Origin: Borreliella spielmanii | GTDB lineage: Bacteria > Spirochaetota > Spirochaetia > Borreliales > Borreliaceae | NCBI RefSeq assembly: GCF_014201705.1 | Contig: NZ_JACHFA010000001.1 | Span: 124,001 to 188,000 of the forward strand | Direction of reading: 5' to 3' | Length of the DNA stretch: 64,000 bases | Program-made: the position numbers and the translations under genes | Part shown: in pieces, positions 53,218-63,859 of the stretch | How the letters are laid out: each line of letters starts with the position of its first letter | Position numbering within the stretch: the first letter of the stretch is position 1 | The notes under the pieces: model-generated | What the model was told of the DNA's origin: nothing | What the model saw: only the letters and a program-made list of their open reading frames with translations | Databases searched by the model: none

Positions 53218-54406
53218 CCCTTAGTTCTTTTAAATAAAATCCTCTGGATTCACCAGGAACTACTTTATTTTGAAAAAAATCTTTATATTCTTCAAAATTT
53301 GCATTATTTCTATTTTTCAAAAGCTTATCAAAATCCCATAATTTAACAACATCAAAAGCACCTTTTTCAATGGTAAATTCATAAATAACCATAATATTGC
53401 CAGATCCATAAGAACAAAACAATATCTTTTCTCCTGTAATATCTTTCTTGCAAAGCACTCTTTTTAAATAAAATGCTAAAGATAGAAAAATTGAACCCGT
53501 ATACAAATTACCAACTTCCATAGCAGCTTCAACCCCATCGTAAAAATCTATTGATTCTAAATAATTATTTCTAACAGATTCGTCATCACTGTAATATTTT
53601 TTTAAAATATAATGCATCGAATCTATCGGCATCTTAGCAAAAGGAACATGCAAAATAAATCTATAATTAGAAAATAAATCTTTCATACTAAGTTGCTTTT
53701 TAGTAGCGAAATCTCTTAAAGCATTTTCGTTTGCATTATTGTAACATTCAACTGAATATTGACCACGTACCTTAGCCTCAACACTTCCAAAAGGCCTAAA
53801 AAAATCATCAACATCATCGGTATAAACTCCAAATTCAGATAAATTGATCGAAAGTAGCTTTGGATTTTTTTCAACCAGAATTGCAGTTGCACCAGCTCCT
53901 TGAGTAATCTCAGCCGTAGTAAGATTGCTATAATGCGCAATATCTGAAGAAAAAACTATGCCATATTCAGAATTATTAGTATGGCTTAAAACACTTGCTA
54001 CACTGTGTAAAGACATAGCAGCACCAGCACACGCATGCTGAACTTGAAAAGTTAGAAAATTATTTCCCAAACAAATACCAGACTGCTTTAAAGCTCCAAA
54101 AACATAAGAGGAAATTGCCTTTGAATGATCAACCCCCGTCTCAGTTCCACCTAAAAGCATTCTAATTTTACTTAAATCAAGATTATTGTTGTCAAAAATA
54201 AGCTTAACAGCTGAACTTGCCATGGTTACACTATCCTCATTAGGACTGGTAAACCTAAAACCTTTTTGTAAAGTCGCATCTATCGCCCTATTGATTTTTT
54301 TAAACAAAATTTCATTGGAAGAATATAAAGGATTTTCCAAAAGGACAGAAAAGTCTAAATAATTTAAAGGTAAAAAAATTCTAATATCACTAATGCCTAC
54401 TTTCAT
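53183..54406 (-). CDS. mvaS: HMG-CoA synthase
   Basis: Condenses acetyl-CoA and acetoacetyl-CoA. About 407 residues: [18 protein letters not shown] start, [13 protein letters not shown] with the catalytic Cys, [15 protein letters not shown], and [16 protein letters not shown] with the catalytic His. ATG at 54406 chosen because GTGGGG precedes it by 4 nt; the open frame runs to 54463. First gene of the mevalonate operon. No thiolase gene is in the operon. Confidence 0.94.
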   Translation of the reverse strand: MKVGISDIRIFLPLNYLDFSVLLENPLYSSNEILFKKINRAIDATLQKGFRFTSPNEDSVTMASSAVKLIFDNNNLDLSKIRMLLGGTETGVDHSKAISSYVFGALKQSGICLGNNFLTFQVQHACAGAAMSLHSVASVLSHTNNSEYGIVFSSDIAHYSNLTTAEITQGAGATAILVEKNPKLLSINLSEFGVYTDDVDDFFRPFGSVEAKVRGQYSVECYNNANENALRDFATKKQLSMKDLFSNYRFILHVPFAKMPIDSMHYILKKYYSDDESVRNNYLESIDFYDGVEAAMEVGNLYTGSIFLSLAFYLKRVLCKKDITGEKILFCSYGSGNIMVIYEFTIEKGAFDVVKLWDFDKLLKNRNNANFEEYKDFFQNKVVPGESRGFYLKELRDDGYRVYGYRA

Positions 54407-54434
54407 AATCCCCACCACATTAATAGATTTAAGT

Positions 54435-54476
54435 ATTATATTATAATTTACAAAAATTAGCAAAATCTTATATAAT
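54435..54476. promoter_or_regulatory. Divergent promoters for mvaS operon and mnmA
   Basis: Minus strand: TTGCTA (54458-54463), 17-nt spacer, TATAAT (54435-54440), serving mvaS with a leader of about 22 nt. Plus strand: TTTACA (54447-54452), 18-nt spacer, TATAAT (54471-54476), serving mnmA. The two promoters interleave, so they may compete or be co-regulated. Sequence match only. Confidence 0.55.
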
Positions 54477-54497
54477 AAAGCCTAAAAAGGTAAATTT

Positions 54498-55565
54498 ATG
54501 AAAATAGCCGTACTTTTATCTGGGGGGGTTGACAGCTCTGTTGCCCTTTACAGAATTATAAACAAAGGGCATACAAATGTAAAATGCTACTATTTAAAAA
54601 TTTGGCTTGAAGATGAGCTGTCTTATATTGGAAGCTGTCCTTGGCAAGAAGATTTAAATTACGTTGAAGCTGTATGTAATAAATTTAATGTACCATATGA
54701 AATAATAAACTTTCAAAAAGAATATTATAACAAAGTGGTAAGCTATACTATTAAAGAACTAAAAAGTGGTAACACCCCAAGTCCAGATATCTTTTGTAAT
54801 CAAAGAATAAAATTCGGAGCATTTTTTGAAAAAATCAATAAACAGTATGACTTAGTTGTTACAGGACATTACGCCAAAATACAAAAAAAAGATAAAAAAT
54901 TTTTTTTAAAACAAGCAAAAGATAAAATTAAAGACCAAAGTTACTTTTTATCTCATCTATCTCAAAACCAAATGTCAAAACTATACTTCCCATTAGGAAC
55001 ATTACTTAAAAGCGAAGTAAGACAAATTGCTAAAAGCATAAATTTGCCCAACAAAAATAGAAAAGATAGTCAAGGTATTTGTTTTTTGGGAAAAATTAAA
55101 TATAACGAATTTATTAAATATCATCTTGGTGAGAAAAAAGGCAATATAATTGAAAAAGAAACAGGAAAAATAATAGGAATTCACGACGGATATTGGTTTT
55201 TTACAGTTGGACAAAGAAGGGGAATAAAGCTTAGCAATGGACCGTGGTTCGTCATAGAAAAAGACCTAGAAAAAAATATTATATACATCTCCCATAATGA
55301 GAATTATTCAAAACAAGCAAAACGAAAATTTTTAGTTCACGAAATACATTGGATAAATGGCACACCTTTAAATTTTGAAAATTTCAAAATTAAGATAAGG
55401 CACGGCGAAAAAAAATATTCGTGCAAATTAAAACTTATTACAAATAACTTAATTGAAATTTATTTAAATAAAAAAGATTGTGGAATCTCTCCGGGACAAT
55501 TTGCAATTTTTTATAAAAACACAGAATGTCTAGGGGGTGCTAAAATTTTTAAAGTCCTAGAATAA
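54498..55565 (+). CDS. mnmA: tRNA-specific 2-thiouridylase
   Basis: Thiolates U34 of Lys, Glu and Gln tRNAs. 355 residues: PP-loop [13 protein letters not shown] at residue 6, catalytic cysteines in [12 protein letters not shown] and [18 protein letters not shown], and the C-terminal beta domain (GLLFT-like [14 protein letters not shown]). AAAGG precedes the ATG. It is divergent from mvaS. Confidence 0.96.
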   Translation: MKIAVLLSGGVDSSVALYRIINKGHTNVKCYYLKIWLEDELSYIGSCPWQEDLNYVEAVCNKFNVPYEIINFQKEYYNKVVSYTIKELKSGNTPSPDIFCNQRIKFGAFFEKINKQYDLVVTGHYAKIQKKDKKFFLKQAKDKIKDQSYFLSHLSQNQMSKLYFPLGTLLKSEVRQIAKSINLPNKNRKDSQGICFLGKIKYNEFIKYHLGEKKGNIIEKETGKIIGIHDGYWFFTVGQRRGIKLSNGPWFVIEKDLEKNIIYISHNENYSKQAKRKFLVHEIHWINGTPLNFENFKIKIRHGEKKYSCKLKLITNNLIEIYLNKKDCGISPGQFAIFYKNTECLGGAKIFKVLE

Positions 55566-55574
55566 TAATCCGCC

Positions 55575-55614
55575 AAAAAGTTAGAGAAAATTTTTCAATC
55601 TTCTCCTTACTTTT
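55575..55614. terminator. Possible bidirectional terminator between mnmA and the MCP gene
   Basis: Imperfect hairpin: AAAAGTTAGAGAA (about 55576-55588) against TTCTCCTTACTTTT (55601-55614), loop of 12 nt rich in T. The flanking A/T runs fit termination of both convergent genes. The MCP stop codon (55607-55609) lies in the right arm. Confidence 0.45.
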
Positions 55615-57508
55615 CGATCTTAAAGTAATCAACAGATTCCTTTAAATCTTTTACACTCTCTAACATTTTTTCAGACATTGCAGAAAGCTCTTCGCTACTT
55701 GAAGCTGTTGTCTGAACCAACTGACTAACCTGTTCTATTGCATTCTTAAATTGCTCTATCTGAACGCTTTGCTTAGAACTTTCATTAGAAATATTTTTCA
55801 CAAGTCTAGCCGTTTGCTCCATACCAGGAACTATTTGTTCAAAATTTTCCCCAGCACGGCTTGCAACAGTTAAGCTTCTGTTTGCAATATCAATAATTTC
55901 TCTTGCTGATTCTTTGCTTTGATCCGCAAGCTTTCTAACTTCAGCAGCCACCACTTCAAACCCCTTACCCTTTTCTCCCACTCGTGCAGCCTCAATCGAT
56001 GCATTTAAAGCAAGCAAATTGGTTTGCCTTGTTATCTCATCAATAATTCCAATTTTTTCAGTAATTACAGTCATTGCCTCAATAGCTTTAACAACCGATT
56101 TATGCCCCTCTTTAGTCCTCTCATTAGTATTAACAGCAATCTTTTCAGTAGTAGATGCATTTTCAGTATTCTCAGAAACGCCTTGTGATATTTGCTCAAT
56201 ATTTGCTGTCATTTGCTCTAAAGTAGATGCTTGCTCAACAGCACCAGAACTTAAATTCTGACTTGCATTCGCTATTTGAATCGCATTTTCATAAAGGTAA
56301 TCTAGATTTTCAATGACACCTTTCGCAACTGAAGAAAAATTGGTTCTCAATTGTTCAAAACCTTCATACAAACTATACAGCTCTATAGTATCCCATCTAC
56401 CAAAATTAACATCAGCAGTAAAATTACCAGAAGCAAGTCGCTCAGAATATTCTAATATCTTATTTAAAGAAGCGCTCAGCTTTTTCACAAGATAAAGAGT
56501 TGCAATAGCAAGAATAAGTAATGTAACCGCAAAACTAATACCCAAGATTAAAGATGTAGCTCTCGACATGTAATAAAAATCATCCTCTGAGGTTCTTATT
56601 AAAAGAATAAATTTACTATTAGACAAATTTAATAACACCTTTTGACTAATTCCCACATATTTTTTACTGTTATTAGGATCATAATAGTAAACAGTTGAAG
56701 TTTCTTTATTTTTTTGCAACAAATCTTCAGATGTTTTTTTAAGAATATTGGAATAAGAAGCACTTAGATCTGTCAAAACATCACCTGGAAGTACTGTATG
56801 ATGAACTAAAAATTTTCCCGTAATATCATAAGCTAATGCGCGACCACTAGAGAGTATTCCAAAATTAATCCCTCTAAAAGACCTACATATATAATCCATC
56901 GAATAAAAAAACATAAAATAACCAAAAATATCGCCTGTGCCAAAATCTCTTAATGGTATACCTATTAATATGTAAGGAATCTGGCCTTTTTTATTTCTTA
57001 TCTTAGAAATGTTTTTAACTAAAGATTCTTCAATAGACTTGGGATCTGCCAACATGACAAAGGAATTGTAAACAATGTTTTGAGACTCTTTAAGTTTTGT
57101 AAAATATTCCCTATCTCCAATAGACCTGCCAAAATCACTATTATCCTTAACAGCCGTAGTAAAAACTATTTCACCTTCTTTATTTGTAACCATCATATTA
57201 CTACCAGTTTGAACAAGAATTTCAGATTGATCTGAAATTAAACTCAACCTTTTAGATTTAATCTTACTAGCCTCATTAAATTTTTCAGCAGAATTGAAAT
57301 ACATGGAACTAACCCTAACTTTCTCTTCCATTGAAGAAATATAAAGGTTAAAAGAACTTTTAATATTTCCAATAAGATTTATCATAAGATCAAACTGCTG
57401 ATCTACTAATTTACTATTAATCAACATTCCAAACACAAAAAATAAAATTGATATAAAGAATGCTATCAGAATAAGAACAAGTAGTAACATCCTAGCTTTC
57501 AGATTCAT
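55607..57508 (-). CDS. mcp5: Methyl-accepting chemotaxis protein (Mcp5-type)
   Basis: Transmembrane chemoreceptor. About 633 residues: TM1 (about 8-30), a periplasmic Cache-type sensor (about 31-305; [42 protein letters not shown]), TM2 (about 308-332), HAMP ([15 protein letters not shown]), and the cytoplasmic signalling coiled coil with its CheA/CheW-binding tip [19 protein letters not shown] near residue 500. The tip reads [12 protein letters not shown] where the sister receptor has the consensus [15 protein letters not shown] at 57508 has AGAGGT about 8 nt upstream; the frame opens at 57517. No CheR-tethering pentapeptide at the C terminus. Confidence 0.94.
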   Translation of the reverse strand: MNLKARMLLLVLILIAFFISILFFVFGMLINSKLVDQQFDLMINLIGNIKSSFNLYISSMEEKVRVSSMYFNSAEKFNEASKIKSKRLSLISDQSEILVQTGSNMMVTNKEGEIVFTTAVKDNSDFGRSIGDREYFTKLKESQNIVYNSFVMLADPKSIEESLVKNISKIRNKKGQIPYILIGIPLRDFGTGDIFGYFMFFYSMDYICRSFRGINFGILSSGRALAYDITGKFLVHHTVLPGDVLTDLSASYSNILKKTSEDLLQKNKETSTVYYYDPNNSKKYVGISQKVLLNLSNSKFILLIRTSEDDFYYMSRATSLILGISFAVTLLILAIATLYLVKKLSASLNKILEYSERLASGNFTADVNFGRWDTIELYSLYEGFEQLRTNFSSVAKGVIENLDYLYENAIQIANASQNLSSGAVEQASTLEQMTANIEQISQGVSENTENASTTEKIAVNTNERTKEGHKSVVKAIEAMTVITEKIGIIDEITRQTNLLALNASIEAARVGEKGKGFEVVAAEVRKLADQSKESAREIIDIANRSLTVASRAGENFEQIVPGMEQTARLVKNISNESSKQSVQIEQFKNAIEQVSQLVQTTASSSEELSAMSEKMLESVKDLKESVDYFKIEK

Positions 57509-57538
57509 AATAACCACCTCTTTTACAAAAAATAAATT

Positions 57539-59800
57539 CTAAAACTCTGAAAAATCATCATCGAAATTTAAATCCTTATCAGCAATATCAATGGCTTTTT
57601 TAGGATCAACTCGCTTATTAATAGCTCTTACAGAAGACTCAGCCTCAATACTTAAAGAATGATTATTATGCCTACTGCCATTTAAAGTCGAAATTTCATT
57701 GCTTTTAAAATTTTGATTTTCATCTTTAAAAGAATCTTCAGGACAATCTATTAATCTAAAATCATAATCACCATTTTCTAGATTTTCAATCTTAGAATCT
57801 TTAATTTTGAAAAATAATACAGATTTCCTAAGTTCCTTAGACTTTTCTAGCATTTTATCGGACATACTAGAAAGTTGCTCACTACTTGAAGCTGAAGATT
57901 GAACGACTTCTCCAACTTGATCTAAAGCCATTTTAAATTGAGCAATTTGATCACTCTGCTTAGAACTACCTTCTGAAATCTTCTTAACAAGATTAGCTGT
58001 TTCTTCTATTTCTGGTAGCATTTCTTTAAAGATCACTCCTGCTTCAGTTGCTACTCTAGAATTATCTTCAACTAACTCTCCAATCTCAAGAGCCGAAATT
58101 TTACTAAGATCAGCCAACTTTCTAATCTCGCTAGCCACAACAGCAAATCCCTTTCCTTCATCACCTGCTCTTGCAGCTTCAATAGCCGCATTTAAAGCAA
58201 GTAAATTCGTCTTCCTAGCTATTTCTTCAATAACACTAACTTTCTCTACAATATCTTGCATAGCAATAACAGATTCTTCAACAGCCTTACCACCTATATG
58301 GGAATTTTCATTAGTTTTTAAAGCTATTTGCTCTGTTTCATAAGAATTATTCGCGCTCATATTAACACCCGAAGCTATTTGCTCAACATTAGCTGACATT
58401 TCTTCAAGAGCAGATGCCTGCTGTAAAGCACTAGAACTTAAATTTTGACTCGAACTGGCAACTTCTAAACTTGCCTTATTTACATAGCTAATATTTCTCA
58501 AAACACTCGCAATTGCTACAGAAATAGCTTTTTTCATCTTCACAACCTGAAGACTTAACATGCTAAGCTCATCAGAAAAATCATCGCTATCATCAAGAGC
58601 ATAATCTTTATCTAAATTTCCACTAACCATATCTTGAACTAAAACTCTAATTGCATTTAAACGAAAACTAATAATCCTGTCTATTCTCGCTAAAAGAATA
58701 ATGCTTAATACAATAATACCTAAGACAGAATATAAAACATACTGAAATCTTATACTAGATATTACTCCATAAATATCTTTATAAGGAAGCCTAGCAATAA
58801 GTACTCCGCCTTTTTCTCCCAATTTACTACTTATGGGCAACAGTGCATAATAACACTCCTCCCCCATTTCGGAGAAAAGTATTCTATCAATGGTATAAAC
58901 CGATACTTCAGTAGAAATATTTGATAAAAGAGGTGGCTTAGAAAAAACATCTTTAAGGGTATTTAAAAATTTAGAACTAACCCTGCTAGTTTCATTGTAT
59001 TCTTCAAAAGGATTAACCGCTATATTATTAGGATCCACATAAATAAAATTGCCTCTTTTATAAAAACCAAATCTAAATCTATCAAAACTATCTGCTAAAA
59101 CATCATTAAGTAAATATCCAGCCAAATATCCACAAACAAGCTTATCTTCTGGAGAATATACAGGCACAATTATTGCAAAAGCCTTTTTTTCGCTTTGCCT
59201 AGACCTAATGGCAACCTCTGCAGATATTCCTTCAGAAAGATTTGAATACCAGCCTACAAATTTTAATTGGTTTTGCTTATAATCCTCAACCGCTTTTTTA
59301 AAATAATTAGTATTAGCCTCAGAATGACCAAAATCCATATTATTTTCATGTCTTGTACTAACAATTATTCTTCCTTCAAAATCAAAAAATGCAAATTCTT
59401 CAAAAAAGGTATCATTTTTAAGATTAGTCATAAAATTGTATAAGTACCGTCGATATTTTTTATTTACCTTTACAGAATCAATAATAAATTTTGAATTTTT
59501 TCTTAAATCTACCAATTCAGATTCAGAAAAATCTTTTCCTCTATTCTCAGACATTGCAAATTCTGATATAGTTTCAAGTGCCAAATTAGAAGCTGCGCCA
59601 CTGACTATAACATACAAAGTATCCAAAAAAGATTGTGTAGAAAAAGCTGCTCTTCTTAATTGTGCCCTTGTAAGTTGCTTATAATAATCTTCTAAATAAC
59701 CGCATAAAACAAAGTTAAAAATCATAGAAAAAAGTAATAGTATAAAAATTAAAAACAATAATAAAAAACCAACAAACCTGTATTTAAGCTTCAATAGCAT
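57539..59800 (-). CDS. mcp4: Methyl-accepting chemotaxis protein (Mcp4-type)
   Basis: Transmembrane chemoreceptor of 753 residues: TM1 (about 8-30), a large periplasmic dCache-type domain (about 31-355; [49 protein letters not shown]), TM2 (about 358-380), HAMP, and a signalling domain with the consensus tip [19 protein letters not shown] near residue 545. After the signalling domain come about 85 extra residues, acidic and Ser/Asn-rich, ending [12 protein letters not shown], with no known pentapeptide. GAGGT 9 nt before the ATG. The downstream MCP starts 30 nt after its stop, so the two are an operon. Confidence 0.94.
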   Translation of the reverse strand: MLLKLKYRFVGFLLLFLIFILLLFSMIFNFVLCGYLEDYYKQLTRAQLRRAAFSTQSFLDTLYVIVSGAASNLALETISEFAMSENRGKDFSESELVDLRKNSKFIIDSVKVNKKYRRYLYNFMTNLKNDTFFEEFAFFDFEGRIIVSTRHENNMDFGHSEANTNYFKKAVEDYKQNQLKFVGWYSNLSEGISAEVAIRSRQSEKKAFAIIVPVYSPEDKLVCGYLAGYLLNDVLADSFDRFRFGFYKRGNFIYVDPNNIAVNPFEEYNETSRVSSKFLNTLKDVFSKPPLLSNISTEVSVYTIDRILFSEMGEECYYALLPISSKLGEKGGVLIARLPYKDIYGVISSIRFQYVLYSVLGIIVLSIILLARIDRIISFRLNAIRVLVQDMVSGNLDKDYALDDSDDFSDELSMLSLQVVKMKKAISVAIASVLRNISYVNKASLEVASSSQNLSSSALQQASALEEMSANVEQIASGVNMSANNSYETEQIALKTNENSHIGGKAVEESVIAMQDIVEKVSVIEEIARKTNLLALNAAIEAARAGDEGKGFAVVASEIRKLADLSKISALEIGELVEDNSRVATEAGVIFKEMLPEIEETANLVKKISEGSSKQSDQIAQFKMALDQVGEVVQSSASSSEQLSSMSDKMLEKSKELRKSVLFFKIKDSKIENLENGDYDFRLIDCPEDSFKDENQNFKSNEISTLNGSRHNNHSLSIEAESSVRAINKRVDPKKAIDIADKDLNFDDDFSEF

Positions 59801-59956
59801 AATAAACTACCTCACAAATCATCTACTTATTTAATCAAACAAACTAAAAATCAAAAAGGGTATCAAAAAAAATTTTACAGCAAAAAATTAAAAACTCTTA
59901 AAAAATTAAAAGAATTTTCACAACATGAAAAACAAATTACCAGCTATTATTGACTA

Positions 59957-60883
59957 CTAATGCTTTTTATAAGGTATTCCTAAGAACTTAGGAGCATTAT
60001 TTCTTTTTGAAAAAAAAATAAGACTTAAAATAATAATCAAATATGGAGCAATAACTAACATTTTGGGAGGCATTATTAAAGACAAAAAAGGCGATTGAGC
60101 CAAAACAATTGCCAAAGTTTTCACAAATGAAAACAAAAAACTACCCATTAAAACTCCTAAAGGCGTCCATTTTCCAAAAATTAACATTACAATAGCAATA
60201 AAACCCTGCCCACCTGTAACCCCCTGCACATAGCTTGATGCAATCACTGTTGTAAGAACAGCACCCGAAACCCCCGCTAAAAACCCACTCAAAAGAACAC
60301 AAAAAAATCTAATCTTATTTACACTAACCCCAACAGACTCTAATACCTCTGGATTTTCACCGCTAGCATTAATTCTAAGCCCAATTTTAGTATATTTAAA
60401 AACAATATGAAATAAAAACACACCTAGTATTGCAATGTATACAGAATATCTTTTACCAAAAATTTGAAATATAAAAGATGTTTTGCTTAAAATTCCATTA
60501 AAAAGTATCGGCAACTTTATTTCTATGGGCGGAGTTGAAATAGAAGAAAAAATCAAAGTACTTATAAAAACAGCAATAGCGGGTCCTAAAAAATTAAGCG
60601 CCATTCCGGTTATAATTTGATCTGATTTTAAAAAAATTGTAAAAACAGCGTGCAAAATAGCAAGCACAAGCCCCGCCAATCCACCAACAAAAATTGAAAA
60701 CAATGGGTCATGTGTAAAATACGCAACTGTGGCTCCTGAGAATGCTCCTATTGTCATTATTCCTTCAAGTCCAATATTAATAATTCCACTTTTCTCACTT
60801 ATAAGACCCCCAAGACCAGCTAAAATTAAGGTTTGAGAATTTATTAAAGTTTCACTAATCAAGAATATTATTATATTTGACAC
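59957..60883 (-). CDS. Nucleoside-type ABC transporter permease (second)
   Basis: About 308 residues, BPD_transp_2 family (YufQ/NupC-like; RbsC superfamily) with 8-9 membrane segments. Motifs: LGGLISEKSGIINIGLEGIM and the C-terminal VTGGQGFIAIVMLIFGKW, where the EAA-like coupling helix lies (GENPEVLESVGVSVNKIRF). The frame opens at GTG 60892, but a GTG at 60883 is 8 nt from AAAAGG and is preferred. It overlaps the first permease. It forms the heterodimeric membrane channel with that protein. Confidence 0.88.
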   Translation of the reverse strand: MSNIIIFLISETLINSQTLILAGLGGLISEKSGIINIGLEGIMTIGAFSGATVAYFTHDPLFSIFVGGLAGLVLAILHAVFTIFLKSDQIITGMALNFLGPAIAVFISTLIFSSISTPPIEIKLPILFNGILSKTSFIFQIFGKRYSVYIAILGVFLFHIVFKYTKIGLRINASGENPEVLESVGVSVNKIRFFCVLLSGFLAGVSGAVLTTVIASSYVQGVTGGQGFIAIVMLIFGKWTPLGVLMGSFLFSFVKTLAIVLAQSPFLSLIMPPKMLVIAPYLIIILSLIFFSKRNNAPKFLGIPYKKH

Positions 60884-62006
60884 TCTTAACACCTTTTAAA
60901 AAGATTTTATTTAAAAAATAACTAGCAGAAATTACAAGAACAATTATTCCCATCATTAAAGATACAATTGAAGATGGAAGACCCATTAAACTTTGAACCC
61001 TACTGCTTCCATAAAGCAATATAGAAAAAAGAATACTAGAAAATATTATGCCAATCGGCGAATTGTTTCCTATTAAAGAAACAGCTATCCCATTAAAACC
61101 AATTCCTTCCATAAAAGAAAGCTTAAATATGGCTTTATTAACACCCATAATTTGAACAGCGCCAGCAAGGCCTGCAATAGCTGCTGAGAGAAACATTGAA
61201 AAGATTAGAACCGCTTTTACATTAATACCCATACATCTTGAAGCTTCAATATTACTTCCTGTGGAATTTATTTTAAATCCAATAATAGTTTTATTAAGCA
61301 AAAACCACATTAAAATAGCAAAAATTATACCCAAAATTATTCCAAAATGAAGAGGGGCTTTTAAAAGCTCATTAACAAAAGGATGCAAAGCCCTATAAGC
61401 AAGACCTTCTGGTGAAAGTTTCCAAGATCCTAAAAAATCAATAAATGCGCTCTCTTTAATAGGCTTTGAAAAATCACTATTATCTCTTTTAATAAAACTA
61501 AAATCTAAAATTATATTATTTAAATAAAATAACATCCAATTAAACATTATTCCTGAAATCACTTCACTAATATTGAATTTAGCTTTTAAATATCCAATTA
61601 AAATTCCTAAACTACCTGCTGCTAAAAAGGTAATAACAAAAATAGTAATTACATGTAAAATTGGAGGCAAATCAAGTAAAACTGCTGCTATTAAAGCAAC
61701 AATAGATCCTAGTATAAACTGACCTTCAACCCCAATATTGAAAAGACCTGTTTTTAAAGAAATTCCAATAGAAAGACCTGTAAAAATCAAAGGGGCTGCA
61801 TAGCTTAAAATATAACCTAAATGCTTGGGGGAAGAAAATATAATCTCTAGTATTATAAAATACATCCTAAAAGGAGAATAGCCAAACACCGTTACTACTA
61901 GCCCAACAATTAAAAATCCAACAAATAGGGCAAAAATACTAACAAATGCTGAAGAATTTAAAAATTTCAATACAAGTTTACTGCATGTTTTTTTACTAAT
62001 CATCAT
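60855..62006 (-). CDS. Nucleoside-type ABC transporter permease (first)
   Basis: 383 residues, YufP/NupB-like. Hydrophobic with about 9-10 segments; signatures GLSIGISLKTGLFNIGVEGQF and ISGIMFNWMLFYL, and coupling helix STGSNIEASRCMGINVKAV. The ATG at 62006 immediately follows the ATPase stop, so the genes are coupled. Purine/ribonucleoside uptake is inferred from family; Borrelia cannot make purines de novo and must import them. Confidence 0.88.
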   Translation of the reverse strand: MMISKKTCSKLVLKFLNSSAFVSIFALFVGFLIVGLVVTVFGYSPFRMYFIILEIIFSSPKHLGYILSYAAPLIFTGLSIGISLKTGLFNIGVEGQFILGSIVALIAAVLLDLPPILHVITIFVITFLAAGSLGILIGYLKAKFNISEVISGIMFNWMLFYLNNIILDFSFIKRDNSDFSKPIKESAFIDFLGSWKLSPEGLAYRALHPFVNELLKAPLHFGIILGIIFAILMWFLLNKTIIGFKINSTGSNIEASRCMGINVKAVLIFSMFLSAAIAGLAGAVQIMGVNKAIFKLSFMEGIGFNGIAVSLIGNNSPIGIIFSSILFSILLYGSSRVQSLMGLPSSIVSLMMGIIVLVISASYFLNKIFLKGVKSVKYNNILD

Positions 62007-63617
62007 TCAATTTAAACCTATCATCATTTTACCAATAACATCAATATCAAAATTGTCCTCTAAAATACCCACTATCTTTCCATCATGCATTACAGCTATC
62101 CTGTCACAAACATTAACAAGCTCATCAAGTTCAAGAGAAACTAATAAAATAGATCTACCCGCATCTCTTTGCTCTATTATTCTTTTATAAATATTCTCAA
62201 CAGCTCCAACATCAAGTCCTCTTGTAGGCTGAATGGCTAAAAGAACATCTGGCTCTAAACTAATCTCACGAGCAATAATAACCTTTTGCTGATTACCCCC
62301 AGATAAATATTTTACCTTATTAAAAATATTTCTTGGTCTAATATCAAAATAATTTACAAGTTGGTTGCTCAATTTTTTTAAAATGTTAAGATCAAACCCT
62401 ATAAATTGTCTTTTAACCTTATCAAATTGTCTTTTAATAAAATTGAAAAAATTAAATTTCAAATCAAAATTACTCTTTGAATGATTTTTTTTAAATTTCA
62501 AATAATCAGAATTATCAAAGCTTTTAAGCCCAATATTTTGCATAACATTAAATTCTAAAATAAGACCATGTCTTTGCCTGTCCGAAGGAATATTGCCAAT
62601 TTTTTTATCTATTATTTGCTTAATTGTTAAACCTTTTAAAGATTCCAAATTACCTGAAGAATTTTTTTTAAAAATATCGCCCTTAAAAATGCTTTTCAAA
62701 CCCAAAATTGCATCAACCAAGTCCTCTTGACCACTTCCCTCAATACCTGATATCCCAAGAATTTCACCATTTCTCAGATCAAGATTAACATCTTTAACCT
62801 TTAAAATTCCCCTCTCATCTTTAACACTTAAATTCTTTATTTCAAGAACATTAAAATGATTTTTGAATTGAATCTTGGATGAGCGAAGTGCAATTTCTTT
62901 GCCTATCATTAATTTTGTAAGATCTTTATCATCAATCTCAGCAATATTAACAGTTTTTACAGTCTTCCCAAGACGCATAATTGTACATCGCTTTGCAATA
63001 GACCTAATTTCTTTTATTTTATGAGTAATAAGTATTACAGTATGACCCTCTTGAGTGAGTACCTTTAAAATATTTATAAAATCATCAACTTCACTTGGAG
63101 CAAGCACTGCAGTAGGTTCATCAAAAATAATAATATCTGCATTTCGATAAAGAACTTTTAATATCTCTATTTTTTGCTCCATACCAACACTCAAGTCTTC
63201 AACCTTTTTCTCTAGATCTATTTTTAAACCATACTTTTCTGAAAGATAATTTATTTTTTTTCTAGCTTGTTTGTAATCAATAAAACCAAATTTTGAATTT
63301 TCATACCCTAAAATAATATTCTGAACAGCAGTAAACTGCGGAATCAACATAAAATGCTGAAAAACCATTCCAATACCATTTCGAATAGCCTCACTTGAAT
63401 CCTTAAAGTTTACTTCTTGACCTTTTAAAATAATTCGACCGCTATTTACTTGATGAATTCCATAAATAGTCTTCATTAGGGTAGTCTTTCCAGCACCATT
63501 TTCTCCAAGAATAGCATGAACTTCCCCCGCTTTAAATTTAATAGAAACATTATCATTGGCAATAAAATTGCCATACTTTTTTGTAATATTTTCTAATACC
63601 AATATATCTTCTTTCAT
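62007..63617 (-). CDS. ABC transporter ATPase, double-domain (nucleoside/sugar type)
   Basis: 536 residues with two ABC domains. Domain 1: GENGAGKTT (Walker A), DLSVGMEQKIEIL (signature with LSVGM), IIIFDEPTAVL (Walker B). Domain 2: degenerate Walker A (GISGIEGSGQEDLV), YLSGGNQQKVIIA (signature), LLAIQPTRGLD in place of Walker B with Gln for Asp-Glu. One competent and one degenerate site is normal for this YufO/RbsA-like family. No substrate-binding protein lies nearby; the Bmp lipoproteins (BmpA-D), PnrA-like nucleoside binders encoded elsewhere on the Borrelia chromosome (recalled), are the likely partners. No Shine-Dalgarno before the ATG. A small internal duplication is noted separately. 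Confidence 0.9.
   Translation of the reverse strand: MKEDILVLENITKKYGNFIANDNVSIKFKAGEVHAILGENGAGKTTLMKTIYGIHQVNSGRIILKGQEVNFKDSSEAIRNGIGMVFQHFMLIPQFTAVQNIILGYENSKFGFIDYKQARKKINYLSEKYGLKIDLEKKVEDLSVGMEQKIEILKVLYRNADIIIFDEPTAVLAPSEVDDFINILKVLTQEGHTVILITHKIKEIRSIAKRCTIMRLGKTVKTVNIAEIDDKDLTKLMIGKEIALRSSKIQFKNHFNVLEIKNLSVKDERGILKVKDVNLDLRNGEILGISGIEGSGQEDLVDAILGLKSIFKGDIFKKNSSGNLESLKGLTIKQIIDKKIGNIPSDRQRHGLILEFNVMQNIGLKSFDNSDYLKFKKNHSKSNFDLKFNFFNFIKRQFDKVKRQFIGFDLNILKKLSNQLVNYFDIRPRNIFNKVKYLSGGNQQKVIIAREISLEPDVLLAIQPTRGLDVGAVENIYKRIIEQRDAGRSILLVSLELDELVNVCDRIAVMHDGKIVGILEDNFDIDVIGKMMIGLN
62403..62437 (-). repeat. Short in-frame tandem duplication inside the ATPase gene
   Basis: The 14-mer AAATTGTCTTTTAA (plus strand) occurs at 62403-62416 and 62424-62437, period 21 nt. 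It encodes KRQF twice in the linker of the second ABC domain (KRQFDKVKRQF). Confidence 0.7.
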
Positions 63618-63859
63618 TAAAATTTAACCCTAATAAACATCAAACACAAAGACTTACAATATTCTATTCTAATGAAATATAATAAAACTTAAAATTTATA
63701 TTTTCAATAACATTTTTATATTTTAATAAACAAAATAAGTTATTTATAAAAATTAATTACTAATAAATAAAAAATGCTTAAAATATAAAAACCTTAATAA
63801 AGAAAATAAATTAATGCTAAAATAAAAGAATGACTAAACTATTATAAAAAGAGAGTACT
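63618..63859. other. 242-nt divergent intergenic region
   Basis: Very AT-rich spacer between the ABC ATPase and the phosphatase gene, expected to hold both promoters. Several TATAAT-like strings occur; none stands out by -35 spacing. AAAGAGAG precedes the phosphatase ATG as its ribosome-binding site. I see no strong hairpin or ORF. Confidence 0.35.
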
